Positions 9,301 to 13,194 of a DNA stretch of 13,194 nt are shown in pieces. The stretch spans positions 1 to 13,194 of the forward strand of contig CAMBGO010000049.1 in assembly GCA_945866165.1 (NCBI GenBank), read 5' to 3'. A program made the position numbers and the translations under genes. Source of the DNA: Chitinophaga pinensis (GTDB lineage: Bacteria; Bacteroidota; Bacteroidia; Chitinophagales; Chitinophagaceae). Below the pieces are notes generated by a model. That model worked only from the letters and a program-made list of their open reading frames with translations, did no database searches and had not been told where the DNA came from. Position 1 is the stretch's first letter; each line of letters opens with the position of its first letter.

Positions 9301-9686
9301 ATATGCAACCTTCTGCTATAATTCAATTAGATAATATTCCCCTGAATTTGAACAGTAAAGTTGATGAAAGCAGACTGCCGGGGCTGGAATCAGTCTTTGT
9401 CAATGATATTATAGATAAGGATGTCATCACGGACAATGAGGATAAGTTAATTGCAGAAATATGGTCTGAAGTACTAAATATGCCTGTTTCAAACATTTCA
9501 TTAGGCACAGACTTTTTTACAGCTGGAGGGAATAGCTTGAAAGCCATGAGACTAACCAATTTAATAAACAAGAGATTTAATATTTCAATTAACATAAGCC
9601 TTTTATTTAATGGATCTGAATTTAGATTGTTTAGCTCGAAGGTGAAAAGCTATTTGGGTAAAAAAGAATATAGTATAGAAATATAA
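3..9686 (+). CDS. Non-ribosomal peptide synthetase, 5'-truncated (E-[C-A-T-E]-[C-T]-[C-A-T])
   Basis: Multimodular NRPS that assembles a peptide on phosphopantetheine-bearing carrier domains in the cytoplasm. The frame is open from nt 3 and the first codons (GGLSYGI) match the late part of an epimerization domain, so the real start lies upstream; the TTG at 24 is internal. 3227 residues are visible (numbered here from nt 3). Domain order: E0 1-111, C1 140-576, A1 601-1071, T1 1088-1156, E1 1173-1599, C2 1634-2063, Ser/Asn-rich linker 2064-2104, T2 2105-2174, C3 2194-2633, A2 2654-3126, T3 3143-3213, tail 3214-3227. All three carriers keep the phosphopantetheinyl serine. It makes the part of the peptide predicted as D-Asn, X and the A2 residue, and hands it to the protein encoded 3 bases downstream. 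There is no terminal thioesterase, as expected for a non-final subunit. Oddities: module 2 has no adenylation domain, and C3 has an altered HHxxxDG motif. NRPS identity is very secure; the product is unknown. Confidence 0.97.
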   Translation, partial: GGLSYGILNQAEQLRHVNTVSWIEFNYLGDLVDNAKSFSNFSISELSHGYEASRELNHMADFSVIAYQKDKQLFIEFNYNDETVTEQKMELLAEKTMDSIDYFIAEFENNNQQFLLGRPATTKGIAYDVIKRIESELGEPEDILVLSPLQLGMYFHALSEEDDRAYFWQYAYKINGIVDVDIFRLTFIELLKRHQVLRTVFRNDVMLRPVQVVLKGPKLDFRFEDLSELSAEEQEAKLFVIRDADIKEGFDVANGPLIRLYLIKLKDDVFYRIWSNHHLLLDGWSTQVVLKEFDQIYFEMINEKPVHLPDLPSFSTYINWYQSLPVSESQQYWKEYLKGYEYSLSLPGDLMKHSKEYIPTDYFFKIDPEITSMLSDFATSAGVTLNALVQCMWGLIIARQNQVNDVVFGSVISGRSSLLEEADKMVGMLINTIPNRIRFEPETKFKSLLNQMFRTFVEGEPNHYLPLFEIQKQSTSGKDLIQNVITYVNYPASESADTQLAENRGFSIDEDSIRVYETTQFDINILVYQGQGLEFNVKYNSDAFSKEAISAMSGLWYALFNRILIIEDIDVKNLLSVTDEERSICLSGPGIGENREIPFKNVLECLEVAFLKQPNSICVVYGAEEYTYSDFWNETSQFAHYLSQTYQLQEPDFVGICMPRSAAQLIALLGVIKTGSAYVPFDVSWPTERIDSVVENANLKVLVNEDTFVAFRHWLKENSILNVPQNINITGSNTVYCIYTSGSTGRPKGCKITHNNLLNYLSHANTYWTKKESSEAAYFSPISFDFTITSILGCWLNQGKLKVYSEDENVYDIVNEIVANPHMDVIKLAPAHVNLLEVDILMGATSKTFVLGGEALTSKHIKKLNKNKNCRIINEYGPTEATVGCITHSIEEDEIPFIGKPICNTQVFLLNEDLELVPYGAAGEIYIAGSSVGQGYLGMKELTESRFLANPFGNGFIYKTGDVARWTHSGKLHYLGRNDNQVKINGFRVELDEIINTAEKHPQVETFYTLVNMDEQEISKLLGFYTGSVDELNLSEYLSRQLPDYMVPSIIQKVDSFELTVNGKIDREKLPKITPETAKSDTNQLSSSEEFLKKVWSEVLMLDEDQINQSSNFIKLGGDSIKAIRLVVRMREFGYKLHLKSILSSPNLSATAKEIENTNASSMLVEETLQGSFVLSPVQQLFLKNDFIRGSLTEKNFYNQSRLLKFNKNLTASKVKQAIKKLMAHHDALRLKFDLTNLNSQVFDDANHPQFFFSEFYPNDEFTHDLPGYIQEQGISEIKQKINLDTGVLLAAGLYQGKGESCILISIHHLAVDHISWEFIIQDFISILEQDDTELPQKTHSYKKYCEYFTGMNSHPAEEEAMNYWSKIENKQEVNLRRANKVKGSFASYDTQNINFSKNDSRTVMSAVAASGSIDIQVLCLSALTESLGSVFGEGKFRFHLEGHGRDLDNTIDVSRTVGWFTSITPLLSEKKAEAFGLQDMLKLRDGLNIQKKLLHFYGAWLRSDIAKNNWSSKSWIEFNFLGSSVSSSDASMVTDENGNESSLNLSNMADLIFVGELRNGHLNFKLTFEQHILTKDEKKNLVLRFKHELIRLASLLSENANISEVNETFNYACVDPEIKLSIQNQFGEIENISKLTPLQLGMYFLHSSNSDAKAYHWQYGCELFGELDVKKYKESFSDLVHRHGILKTIIRDDIAAEPLQIQLKAVKPDFRFMDVSLNDEEYNEGLIKKLIKEDLDERFNLSEKPPLRLTLVKLKDHHYYRLWSNHHIILDGWSTGIVLDELDKIYSEKLVGIQSKKESKSDFSDYLSWLDSYDVKSSKLYWQGYLKGIENIVEVNADKISTGEFVHKDYNFHISNETTLRLKGFLAQNQITLNVAVHFFWALILSKHSNNPDVVFGSVVSGRPPEIEGVDQVVGMFINTIPVRIIFSDENSLLNQLKHFQQSFYDSMPHHYVNLGDITSATIPGISLINNILTFEKESDESFGFNGESETPFQIKHEYVFESTNYSLNFIVKPINGLSFTAKYNFASYSEEKISKLASDWNTVISSLLDRPDVSIHDVILDGNTRSNGVPESSQSTSTADFSSNNKASNDSSLDHSTEYQRNEWVDTLKELYAEVLDCEVNKIAVEKGFFEMGGHSINAIKILSKLRKEFGLKLNYSSFAKSNRIKDLAAMLKQADKDELPEIIKIEECETYDVSPSQRRMWLLSQFQHSASSYNVHWAFRVNGALEISVFDKAVKSLIRRHEILRTVYKEDQHGKLKQVVLNEDSPVFNVDVVRRFNDSEEINTYLNKQIKNSIDLQIGPVFKIILIEVSTIQYELYIILHHIISDERTKEVVLNDLSVFYQHFNNQNRPALIPLDFQYKDYSQWINTLLIKDEVREEREYWLNQLSGELPVLDIPSDLARPAIFMPKGKRLHEVIENKSFEKLRVVARQNNTTVFAVLLALIKNIIYRYSGQKDIIIGTPISLRNISNLENQVGYYLNSLAIRTQIREDLTINQFVQQIRESLNNGISHSIIPFDEIIDLVGVRRDKSRNPVFDIWADYHQYKNKENKEVLNIGGCKVEEFNTSINLGLTKFDLTFVFIEGKNQLELQFEYNETIYDFGIIRNILDSLLFSISNLPNDSNIYLNEIPYLCEYQTKKIELACNSSQRFEYKKSVLDDFGKVVSLFPERTAVVCDNRALTYGQLDYLSDALANYMISECHVKTSDWVGLSLKRNEWVIISIWAIIKVGAAYVPIDIALPQNRKDFIINDAKIRFVLTDDVVEEFKICRSQYAGKKTTVTISGNDYVYCIYTSGTTGQPKGVKISHFNLKSSNESRDEFYRDREYIGYSIYSYAFDGSVNLFFNTLLTGGTLCLNSSDVLDVSEIYQDLLKCHAEVIVLPPALYDLILDKGPVTTLKRVIVAGEECHTSIVSKHFTVNPKTLLYNEYGPTECTIWSLVYPVLLNDSYRKKIPIGKPIPFSKIKVLNETLSKSPIGAIGELYICGPGVTDGYLKDKSQRDRFLSIPSDGGPVYYRTGDLVRFNSNMDLEFYGRTDKQVKVRGYRVDLNEIEQCIKNIPEVKSVYVRAIKADHEVSVLAYYTGHLDKSKIIQNLSLHLPDYMQPSAIIQLDNIPLNLNSKVDESRLPGLESVFVNDIIDKDVITDNEDKLIAEIWSEVLNMPVSNISLGTDFFTAGGNSLKAMRLTNLINKRFNISINISLLFNGSEFRLFSSKVKSYLGKKEYSIEI
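420..1730 (+). other. Condensation domain C1, DCL type
   Basis: Joins the upstream D-peptidyl donor to the A1-loaded residue. The first motif LSPLQLGMYFHAL (438-476) is of the form found in DCL domains downstream of epimerization domains. HHLLLDG is intact at 831-851, and SGR plus MVGMLINTIP mark the later core motifs. It directly follows E0, as DCL domains should. Confidence 0.9.
1803..3215 (+). other. Adenylation domain A1, predicted asparagine
   Basis: Activates the module 1 amino acid as an aminoacyl-AMP and loads T1. Motifs seen: A3 YTSGSTGRPKG (2217-2249), A4 around FDFTIT (2352-2369), A5 NEYGPTEATVG (2622-2654), A7 YKTGD, A8 GRNDNQVKINGFRVEL and A10 NGKID (3186-3200). Aligning by eye to GrsA PheA gives the specificity code D-F-T-K-V-G-E-V-G-K. 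Known Asn domains carry DLTKLGEVGK or close variants, and the E at position 322 separates Asn from the Asp code (H). Phe at the second position in place of Leu is a conservative change. Asparagine is the best prediction; no search was run. Confidence 0.88.
3264..3470 (+). other. Carrier (thiolation) domain T1
   Basis: Peptidyl carrier domain with the motif LGGDSIKAIRL; the phosphopantetheine-bearing serine is codon 3360-3362. The GGDS form, instead of GGHS, is the variant usual in carriers that pair with a following epimerization domain, and E1 follows at once. Confidence 0.92.
3519..4800 (+). other. Epimerization domain E1
   Basis: Converts the T1-bound L-residue to the D form, so module 1 should deliver D-Asn. 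It shows SPVQQLFL at the start, HHLAVDHISW (3924-3953), EGHGRD (4326-4343, with the catalytic glutamate of the family), TVGWFTS (4371-4391) and SWIEFNFLG near the end. The motif reads VDH where many E domains have VDG; this position varies in the family and both catalytic residues (second His, EGHGR Glu) are present, so it is probably active. Confidence 0.93.
4902..6190 (+). other. Condensation domain C2, DCL type (A-less module 2)
   Basis: Starts with LTPLQLGMYFLHS and keeps HHIILDG (5301-5321), followed by GSVVSGRPP and VVGMFINTIPVR. It resembles C1 block by block (WSNHHxxLDGWST, MYF, GMxINTIP), which suggests the two arose by duplication. Placed after E1, it should accept the D-Asn-terminated chain. 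No adenylation domain follows; the sequence passes through a short linker straight into T2. Confidence 0.9.
6192..6314 (+). other. Ser/Asn-rich linker where an adenylation domain would normally sit
   Basis: About 41 residues rich in Ser, Asn, Thr and Asp join C2 to T2. A normal C-A-T module has roughly 500 residues of adenylation domain here. None of the A motifs (YTSGSTG, YGPTE, TGD, NGK) is present, and the frame is continuous. The composition looks like a flexible inter-domain tether and not like a decayed adenylation domain. Confidence 0.85.
6315..6525 (+). other. Carrier domain T2 of the A-less module
   Basis: A complete carrier domain: EWVDTLKELYAEVLD helix 1, then EMGGHSINAIKIL with the modifiable serine at codon 6414-6416. 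The intact motif suggests it is loaded and used. With no adenylation domain in the module, its residue must come from a separate enzyme or another module. The GGHS form and the LCL-type C3 that follows suggest an L-configured or achiral residue. Confidence 0.92.
6582..7900 (+). other. Condensation domain C3, LCL-like, with altered HHxxxDG motif
   Basis: The N-terminal motif VSPSQRRMWLLSQF, then RRHEILRTV, is of the LCL type. The active-site motif reads HHIISDER (6972-6995): both histidines and the aspartate are there, but the usual glycine is glutamate (codon 6990-6992). Later motifs IIGTPIS, VGYYLNSLAIR and VGVRRDKSRNPVFD are conserved. It should transfer the chain from T2 to the A2-loaded residue; the Gly-to-Glu change makes its activity less certain. 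Confidence 0.88.
7962..9380 (+). other. Adenylation domain A2, substrate not assigned
   Basis: Motifs: A3 YTSGTTGQPKG (8376-8408), A4 FDGSVN (8508-8525), A5 NEYGPTECTIW (8778-8810), A7 YRTGDLVRF, A8 GRTDKQVKVRGYRVDL, and A10 reading NSKVD (9351-9365) instead of NGKVD, with the catalytic lysine kept. The code read by eye is D-G-N-V-I-A-E-I-W-K. I do not recognise it among standard codes; D-G at the start and A-E in the middle loosely recall some tyrosine codes, but the rest does not fit. It appears functional, with an unknown substrate. Confidence 0.9.
9430..9640 (+). other. Carrier domain T3
   Basis: Carrier with TAGGNSLKAMRL; the serine is codon 9534-9536. GGNS is less common than GGHS or GGDS, but the modification serine is intact. 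It is the last domain of the first protein and must hand its chain across the protein boundary to C4. Confidence 0.9.
9642..9683 (+). other. C-terminal tail, putative docking peptide
   Basis: The 14 residues after T3 end in KKEYSIEI. Short charged tails that can pair as a beta strand are the known partners of TubC-type N-terminal docking domains, one of which starts the next protein. The match is by position and character only. Confidence 0.5.
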
Positions 9687-9689
9687 TTT

Positions 9690-9842
9690 ATGGTAATATC
9701 TGAACTAATTGAATTATTGAATAAACATGGAATTGATATAAATTCCGATGGAGAAAACCTCAAGTTGCAATCTGATATCGAAATCGATGTCTATATTCTT
9801 AATCTCATTAAAGAGTATAAGAATGAACTAATAGCACATTGT
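9690..9842 (+). other. TubC-type N-terminal docking domain
   Basis: The first ~50 residues (begins MVISELIELLNKHGIDI, later LKLQ, then an EYKNELIAHC helix) follow the pattern of the TubC N-terminal docking family: a first helix ending in a G-I/V turn, a short beta hairpin, and a closing helix with K-x-E-L-(I/L). It binds the C-terminus of the upstream subunit so that T3 reaches C4. It also supports ATG 9690 as the true start and the gene split as natural. Confidence 0.8.
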
Positions 9843-12800
9843 CATAAAAATGCAGTATCTATTATTAAAAAACAGGAGCCTAGAGACTCGGGTTATTTGC
9901 TGAGTCCAGTCCAAAATAGGTTATGGATTCTTTCACAATTTGAAAATATTGGCAGTGCCTATAACATGCCATGGGTTTTTAACTGGAAGAGCAGTTTGGA
10001 CATTCCCAAGTTGATAGCAGCCTACCATAGAATTATTCAAAAACATGAATCACTTCGAACTATTTTTGATATCGATGAAAGTGCCCAGTTAAGACAATTT
10101 GTAAGACCGTTTAATGCGGATTTGTTTCAAGTAGAAATAGTTGATTTTGAGAATAATAAATTAACAAATACAAATGTTGTTTCATCAACAGTAAATGCAT
10201 TTATTTCAAAAGGGTTTGATTTGCAAAAACTCCCTCTGATAAGGTTGAAAATCCTAAAACATTCTGACAATGAATACACTTTAGCTTTTAGCCTACATCA
10301 CATAATAGCAGATGGAAGGTCCATCCAAATTCTTCAAAATGATTTACTGAGTTTCTATCAACAGGAATTGGATGGTGTAATTGATAGTTATAATAATCCA
10401 TCCAATTTAACCTACATAGATTTTTCAGAATGGCAAGTTGCTTATGGAAATTCGCAGGAAGGCATCAGGTCCAAGCAATACTGGCTTAAATTACTTAAAC
10501 ATCCGATTCCCGTATTTGAAGTTTTAGGTTCAAAACCTAGGCCAGCACAGCAAACTTTTCATTCAGGATCCCGTACCATTCATTTTTCTCAGAAAGATAT
10601 TGATGGGTTACTGGAAATAACAATTCAGGAAAATGGAACCCTGTATATCAGCCTTTTTGCATTGGTTACTCTGGCACTAAATGAGTTTATCCTTGAAGAT
10701 GAAATGGTGGTCGGATGCCCGGTAGATGGGCGTTTTTCTCCGGAGTTAGAGAACATAGTCGGTTATTTTGTTAATGTTTTACCGATACATGTTAAATTCG
10801 ATGGTAATAATAGTTTCCAACAACATTATAAAAGTGTTAGAGAGCAGGTATTCGGAGCCTTGCAACATCAGAATTATCCTCTTGATGAAATTGTAGATTC
10901 ATTAGCAATAAGGCGTGATAGAAGCCGGAATCCATTGTTTGATGTAGTGATAACAATGGATGTTCAGGATGAAGGTATTGCTGAAAACCAAAATTCTCAG
11001 CAGATTTCCGGCTATGATAACAGTTTGGAATTCAATGACTCTAAATTTGATTTAACATTTGGTATTAATAAGATTGAGGACGGAATTGAATTTACCTTAA
11101 AATATAATAGCGATATATATGATAATACTACGATAGATACAATTGTAAATCATATTGAAAAACTGGTACTTGGAAAAATCAGATATTATGATTGTAAAAT
11201 ATCTGAAATAGAATGGGTAACGAATAATGAAAAAGAGTTTCTGTTAAGGGATAACCCTCATTGCATCAATAACATTTCAATTGATTCAACAGTAGTTTCC
11301 TTATTTGAAGCTCAGGTTTTAAAAAGCCCGGAATCAATAGCTTTGGTTTTTGAAAACAATAATTGGACTTACCGGGAATTAAATGAAAAATCAAATGTAT
11401 TAGCTCATTACTTAATTGAATGTAAAAGTGTAAAAACAGGAGATTTTGTTGGCATAGAGCTGAGCAGAAGTGACTATTTGATTATTTCCATAATAGCTGT
11501 AATCAAGGCGGGTGCTGCATATGTTCCGATTAATCCGGATTATCCGGAATATAGAAAGCAATACATCAACGAGGATTCCGGTCTGACACTTATTTTTAAT
11601 AGCAATGAACTTGACAGATTCAGACTATGGTCAGGCAGTCATCAAACACATTTTGAAAATCCAAGCATAAGCCTGCTTCCTGAGGATGTAGCCTATGTAA
11701 TGTACACATCCGGTTCAACAGGTAATCCTAAAGGAGTACTTGTTGAACACAGGAATATTGTAAGGTTGATAAGTAATCCGAATTATATTGATTTAAATGA
11801 AGATGACAGGTTATTACAAACCGGTGCTATTGAGTTTGATGCCTCAACTTTTGAAATTTGGGGAATCCTGGCAAATGGCGGTCAACTACATATTTTTCAT
11901 ACGGATTTGGTCAAGGATCCAAGCAGTATTAAACGTTACATTAACGAAAAGGGTATAACTATTATGTGGTTTACTGCATCCTATTTCGACTCTATTGTAG
12001 TTGAAGATGTTTTACTTTTTGCAGGACTTAAAAAAATTATTGTTGGAGGCTCATCATTAACGCCCATATTAATCAAAAAAGTAAAAGATCAATTTTCCGA
12101 TCTTTCTATAGTAAATGGTTATGGCCCTACAGAAAATACAACATTTTCGCTTACATATCAAATAAATCAAGTTGAGGATAATATACCGATTGGTAAGCCA
12201 GTGAATGGAACCACTGCATATGTATTTAATAAGTACGATAAATTGTTACCTGTAGGATCGATTGGTGAAATTCTCTTAGGAGGAAAAGGATTAGCCAGGG
12301 GCTATTTAAATAGAGAAGAGCTAACAAAAGAGAAGTTCATCACTAATCCCTACAATCCCACACAACGCTTATATAGAACTGGCGATTTAGGTAGATTGCG
12401 CGAGGACGGTAATTTGGAGTACTTGGGTAGATTAGATGACCAAGTAAAGATCAGGGGTTATAGGATAGAGTTGGGTGAGATCGAGCAGATGCTGACTACC
12501 CACCCGAAATCCGGCCAGGCAGTAGTGATAGCCAGAGCGATCACAACCACCACAGACAAGGAACTAATAGCGTATACCTCAGGAGAGGCAACGGCAGAGG
12601 AGTTAAAGAGTTACCTAAAAGAGAGGCTACCGAGCTATATGGTGCCGAACTACTATGTAAAACTGGAAAATATACCATTAACCAGCAATGGCAAGGTTGA
12701 TAGAAAGGGGTTGCCAGATCCGGAGGGCACGGGAATGCAACAAGCCACTTACATAGCCCCAGTTACGGAAACAGAAAAGAAACTGTTAAAGATATGGTCA

Positions 12801-13194
12801 GAGGTTCTGGGAGTACAAGAGGAAGAATTAAGTATCAAGGCAGACTTTTTTGATTTGGGTGGTCATAGTATTAAGGCAATACGCTTATTGGGTCAGGCGA
12901 ATAAACAGTTGGGCGTAAAACTGGCATTGAAAGAGTTGTTTGCCAACTCCACGATAGAGCAATTAGGAAAACTGATAAGTACATCAACAGAAAAAGCAAC
13001 CTACACTGCAATACCAACCATTCAAGAATCGGAGAACTATGCAGTCAGTTCGGCTCAACGCAGGTTATGGGTGTTGAGCAGATTTGAGGGGGCGAATGAG
13101 GCTTATAATATTCCTCAGGTAGTAAGATTAGAGGGGAGCTTAAATGAAGACGCTTTCACAAAATCTTACCAAGGACTCCTTAATAGACACGAGG
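9690..13194 (+). CDS. Non-ribosomal peptide synthetase, 3'-truncated (docking-[C-A-T]-C...)
   Basis: Second NRPS subunit, open from ATG 9690 to the right edge (1168 complete codons), with no stop found on translating the whole stretch. Domains: TubC-like N-terminal docking domain, residues 1-50; C4 (LCL) 69-511, with HHIIADG at 10296-10316; A3 532-1011, with YTSGSTGNPKG, NGYGPTENTTF and NGKVD; T4 1026-1097, with LGGHSIKAIRL and its serine at residue 1060; C5 from ~1117, cut by the window end after its first motif. The A3 code reads DAFWIGGTFK, the established valine code, so this module should add valine to the chain received from the upstream subunit. ATG 9690 is the only sensible start: the in-frame stop of the upstream gene is at 9684-9686, and a docking domain begins right at this Met. 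No strong Shine-Dalgarno sequence precedes it, which is common in Bacteroidota; translation is probably coupled to the upstream gene. From about 12,480 GC content and codon choice shift upward. Later modules and the release domain must lie beyond the window. Confidence 0.96.
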   Translation, partial: MVISELIELLNKHGIDINSDGENLKLQSDIEIDVYILNLIKEYKNELIAHCHKNAVSIIKKQEPRDSGYLLSPVQNRLWILSQFENIGSAYNMPWVFNWKSSLDIPKLIAAYHRIIQKHESLRTIFDIDESAQLRQFVRPFNADLFQVEIVDFENNKLTNTNVVSSTVNAFISKGFDLQKLPLIRLKILKHSDNEYTLAFSLHHIIADGRSIQILQNDLLSFYQQELDGVIDSYNNPSNLTYIDFSEWQVAYGNSQEGIRSKQYWLKLLKHPIPVFEVLGSKPRPAQQTFHSGSRTIHFSQKDIDGLLEITIQENGTLYISLFALVTLALNEFILEDEMVVGCPVDGRFSPELENIVGYFVNVLPIHVKFDGNNSFQQHYKSVREQVFGALQHQNYPLDEIVDSLAIRRDRSRNPLFDVVITMDVQDEGIAENQNSQQISGYDNSLEFNDSKFDLTFGINKIEDGIEFTLKYNSDIYDNTTIDTIVNHIEKLVLGKIRYYDCKISEIEWVTNNEKEFLLRDNPHCINNISIDSTVVSLFEAQVLKSPESIALVFENNNWTYRELNEKSNVLAHYLIECKSVKTGDFVGIELSRSDYLIISIIAVIKAGAAYVPINPDYPEYRKQYINEDSGLTLIFNSNELDRFRLWSGSHQTHFENPSISLLPEDVAYVMYTSGSTGNPKGVLVEHRNIVRLISNPNYIDLNEDDRLLQTGAIEFDASTFEIWGILANGGQLHIFHTDLVKDPSSIKRYINEKGITIMWFTASYFDSIVVEDVLLFAGLKKIIVGGSSLTPILIKKVKDQFSDLSIVNGYGPTENTTFSLTYQINQVEDNIPIGKPVNGTTAYVFNKYDKLLPVGSIGEILLGGKGLARGYLNREELTKEKFITNPYNPTQRLYRTGDLGRLREDGNLEYLGRLDDQVKIRGYRIELGEIEQMLTTHPKSGQAVVIARAITTTTDKELIAYTSGEATAEELKSYLKERLPSYMVPNYYVKLENIPLTSNGKVDRKGLPDPEGTGMQQATYIAPVTETEKKLLKIWSEVLGVQEEELSIKADFFDLGGHSIKAIRLLGQANKQLGVKLALKELFANSTIEQLGKLISTSTEKATYTAIPTIQESENYAVSSAQRRLWVLSRFEGANEAYNIPQVVRLEGSLNEDAFTKSYQGLLNRHE
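9891..11220 (+). other. Condensation domain C4, LCL type
   Basis: LLSPVQNRLWILSQF opens the domain, HHIIADG (10296-10316) is the intact active-site motif, followed by VVGCPVDGR, VGYFVNVLPIH and RRDRSRNPLFDV. It should join the T3-bound chain to valine on T4. It follows a carrier without an E domain, as LCL domains do. Confidence 0.92.
11283..12720 (+). other. Adenylation domain A3, predicted valine
   Basis: Motifs: A3 YTSGSTGNPKG (11703-11735), A4 FDASTF (11835-11852), A5 NGYGPTENTTF (12114-12146), A7 YRTGD, A8 GRLDDQVKIRGYRIEL and A10 NGKVD (12687-12701). The code read by eye is D-A-F-W-I-G-G-T-F-K, identical to the established valine code. The last ~240 bases, after A8, have clearly higher GC and different codon use than the rest of the domain. 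Confidence 0.92.
12765..12980 (+). other. Carrier domain T4
   Basis: Carrier with FDLGGHSIKAIRLL; serine codon 12867-12869. The GGHS form agrees with the condensation domain that follows and the absence of an E domain. It should carry L-valine. Confidence 0.93.
13038..13194 (+). other. Condensation domain C5, N-terminal end only
   Basis: VSSAQRRLWVLSRF and LLNRHE are the first two core motifs of an LCL-type condensation domain. The window ends before HHxxxDG. It shows that at least one more module follows the valine module. Confidence 0.9.

Noticed and set aside
9684..9692. Nonsense mutation splitting one synthetase gene
   Set aside because: A docking domain starts exactly at the downstream ATG and protein 1 ends after a complete carrier domain, so a natural subunit boundary is more likely.

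Overview
The window lies entirely inside a large non-ribosomal peptide synthetase (NRPS) locus read on the + strand. It holds two NRPS genes and almost nothing else. The first gene enters already open at the left edge and stops at 9686. The second starts at 9690 and runs off the right edge. Only 3 bases separate them, and they share a reading frame. No promoter, terminator, RNA gene, mobile element or CRISPR array is visible. The AT-rich coding sequence, the lack of a clear Shine-Dalgarno sequence at the internal start, and the style of the domains suggest a member of the Bacteroidota. That is an inference from composition and family resemblance, not an identification.

Layout of gene 1 (3227 residues visible): end of an epimerization domain (E0); module 1 = C1(DCL)-A1-T1-E1; an adenylation-less module 2 = C2(DCL)-Ser/Asn-rich linker-T2; module 3 = C3(LCL)-A2-T3; then a short C-terminal tail. 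Layout of gene 2 (1168 residues visible): N-terminal TubC-type docking domain; module 4 = C4(LCL)-A3-T4; then the first ~50 residues of C5. There is no thioesterase or reductase domain, so the line continues past the window on both sides.

Reading the ten-residue specificity codes by eye against the GrsA framework gives A1 = DFTKVGEVGK (asparagine-like), A2 = DGNVIAEIWK (not matched to a known code) and A3 = DAFWIGGTFK (the classic valine code). With the E domains and condensation subtypes, the predicted partial product is: (D-residue)-D-Asn-X-(A2 residue)-Val-... X sits on carrier T2, which has no adenylation domain in cis and must be loaded from elsewhere, or be skipped. The subtypes are consistent with this order: DCL domains follow both E domains, and LCL domains follow carriers without E.

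The strongest point of interest is the A-less module 2, followed directly by a condensation domain whose active-site motif reads HHxxxDE instead of HHxxxDG. Second is a rise in GC and a codon shift around 12,400-12,480, inside the end of A3, which suggests a recombined or conserved block shared between modules.
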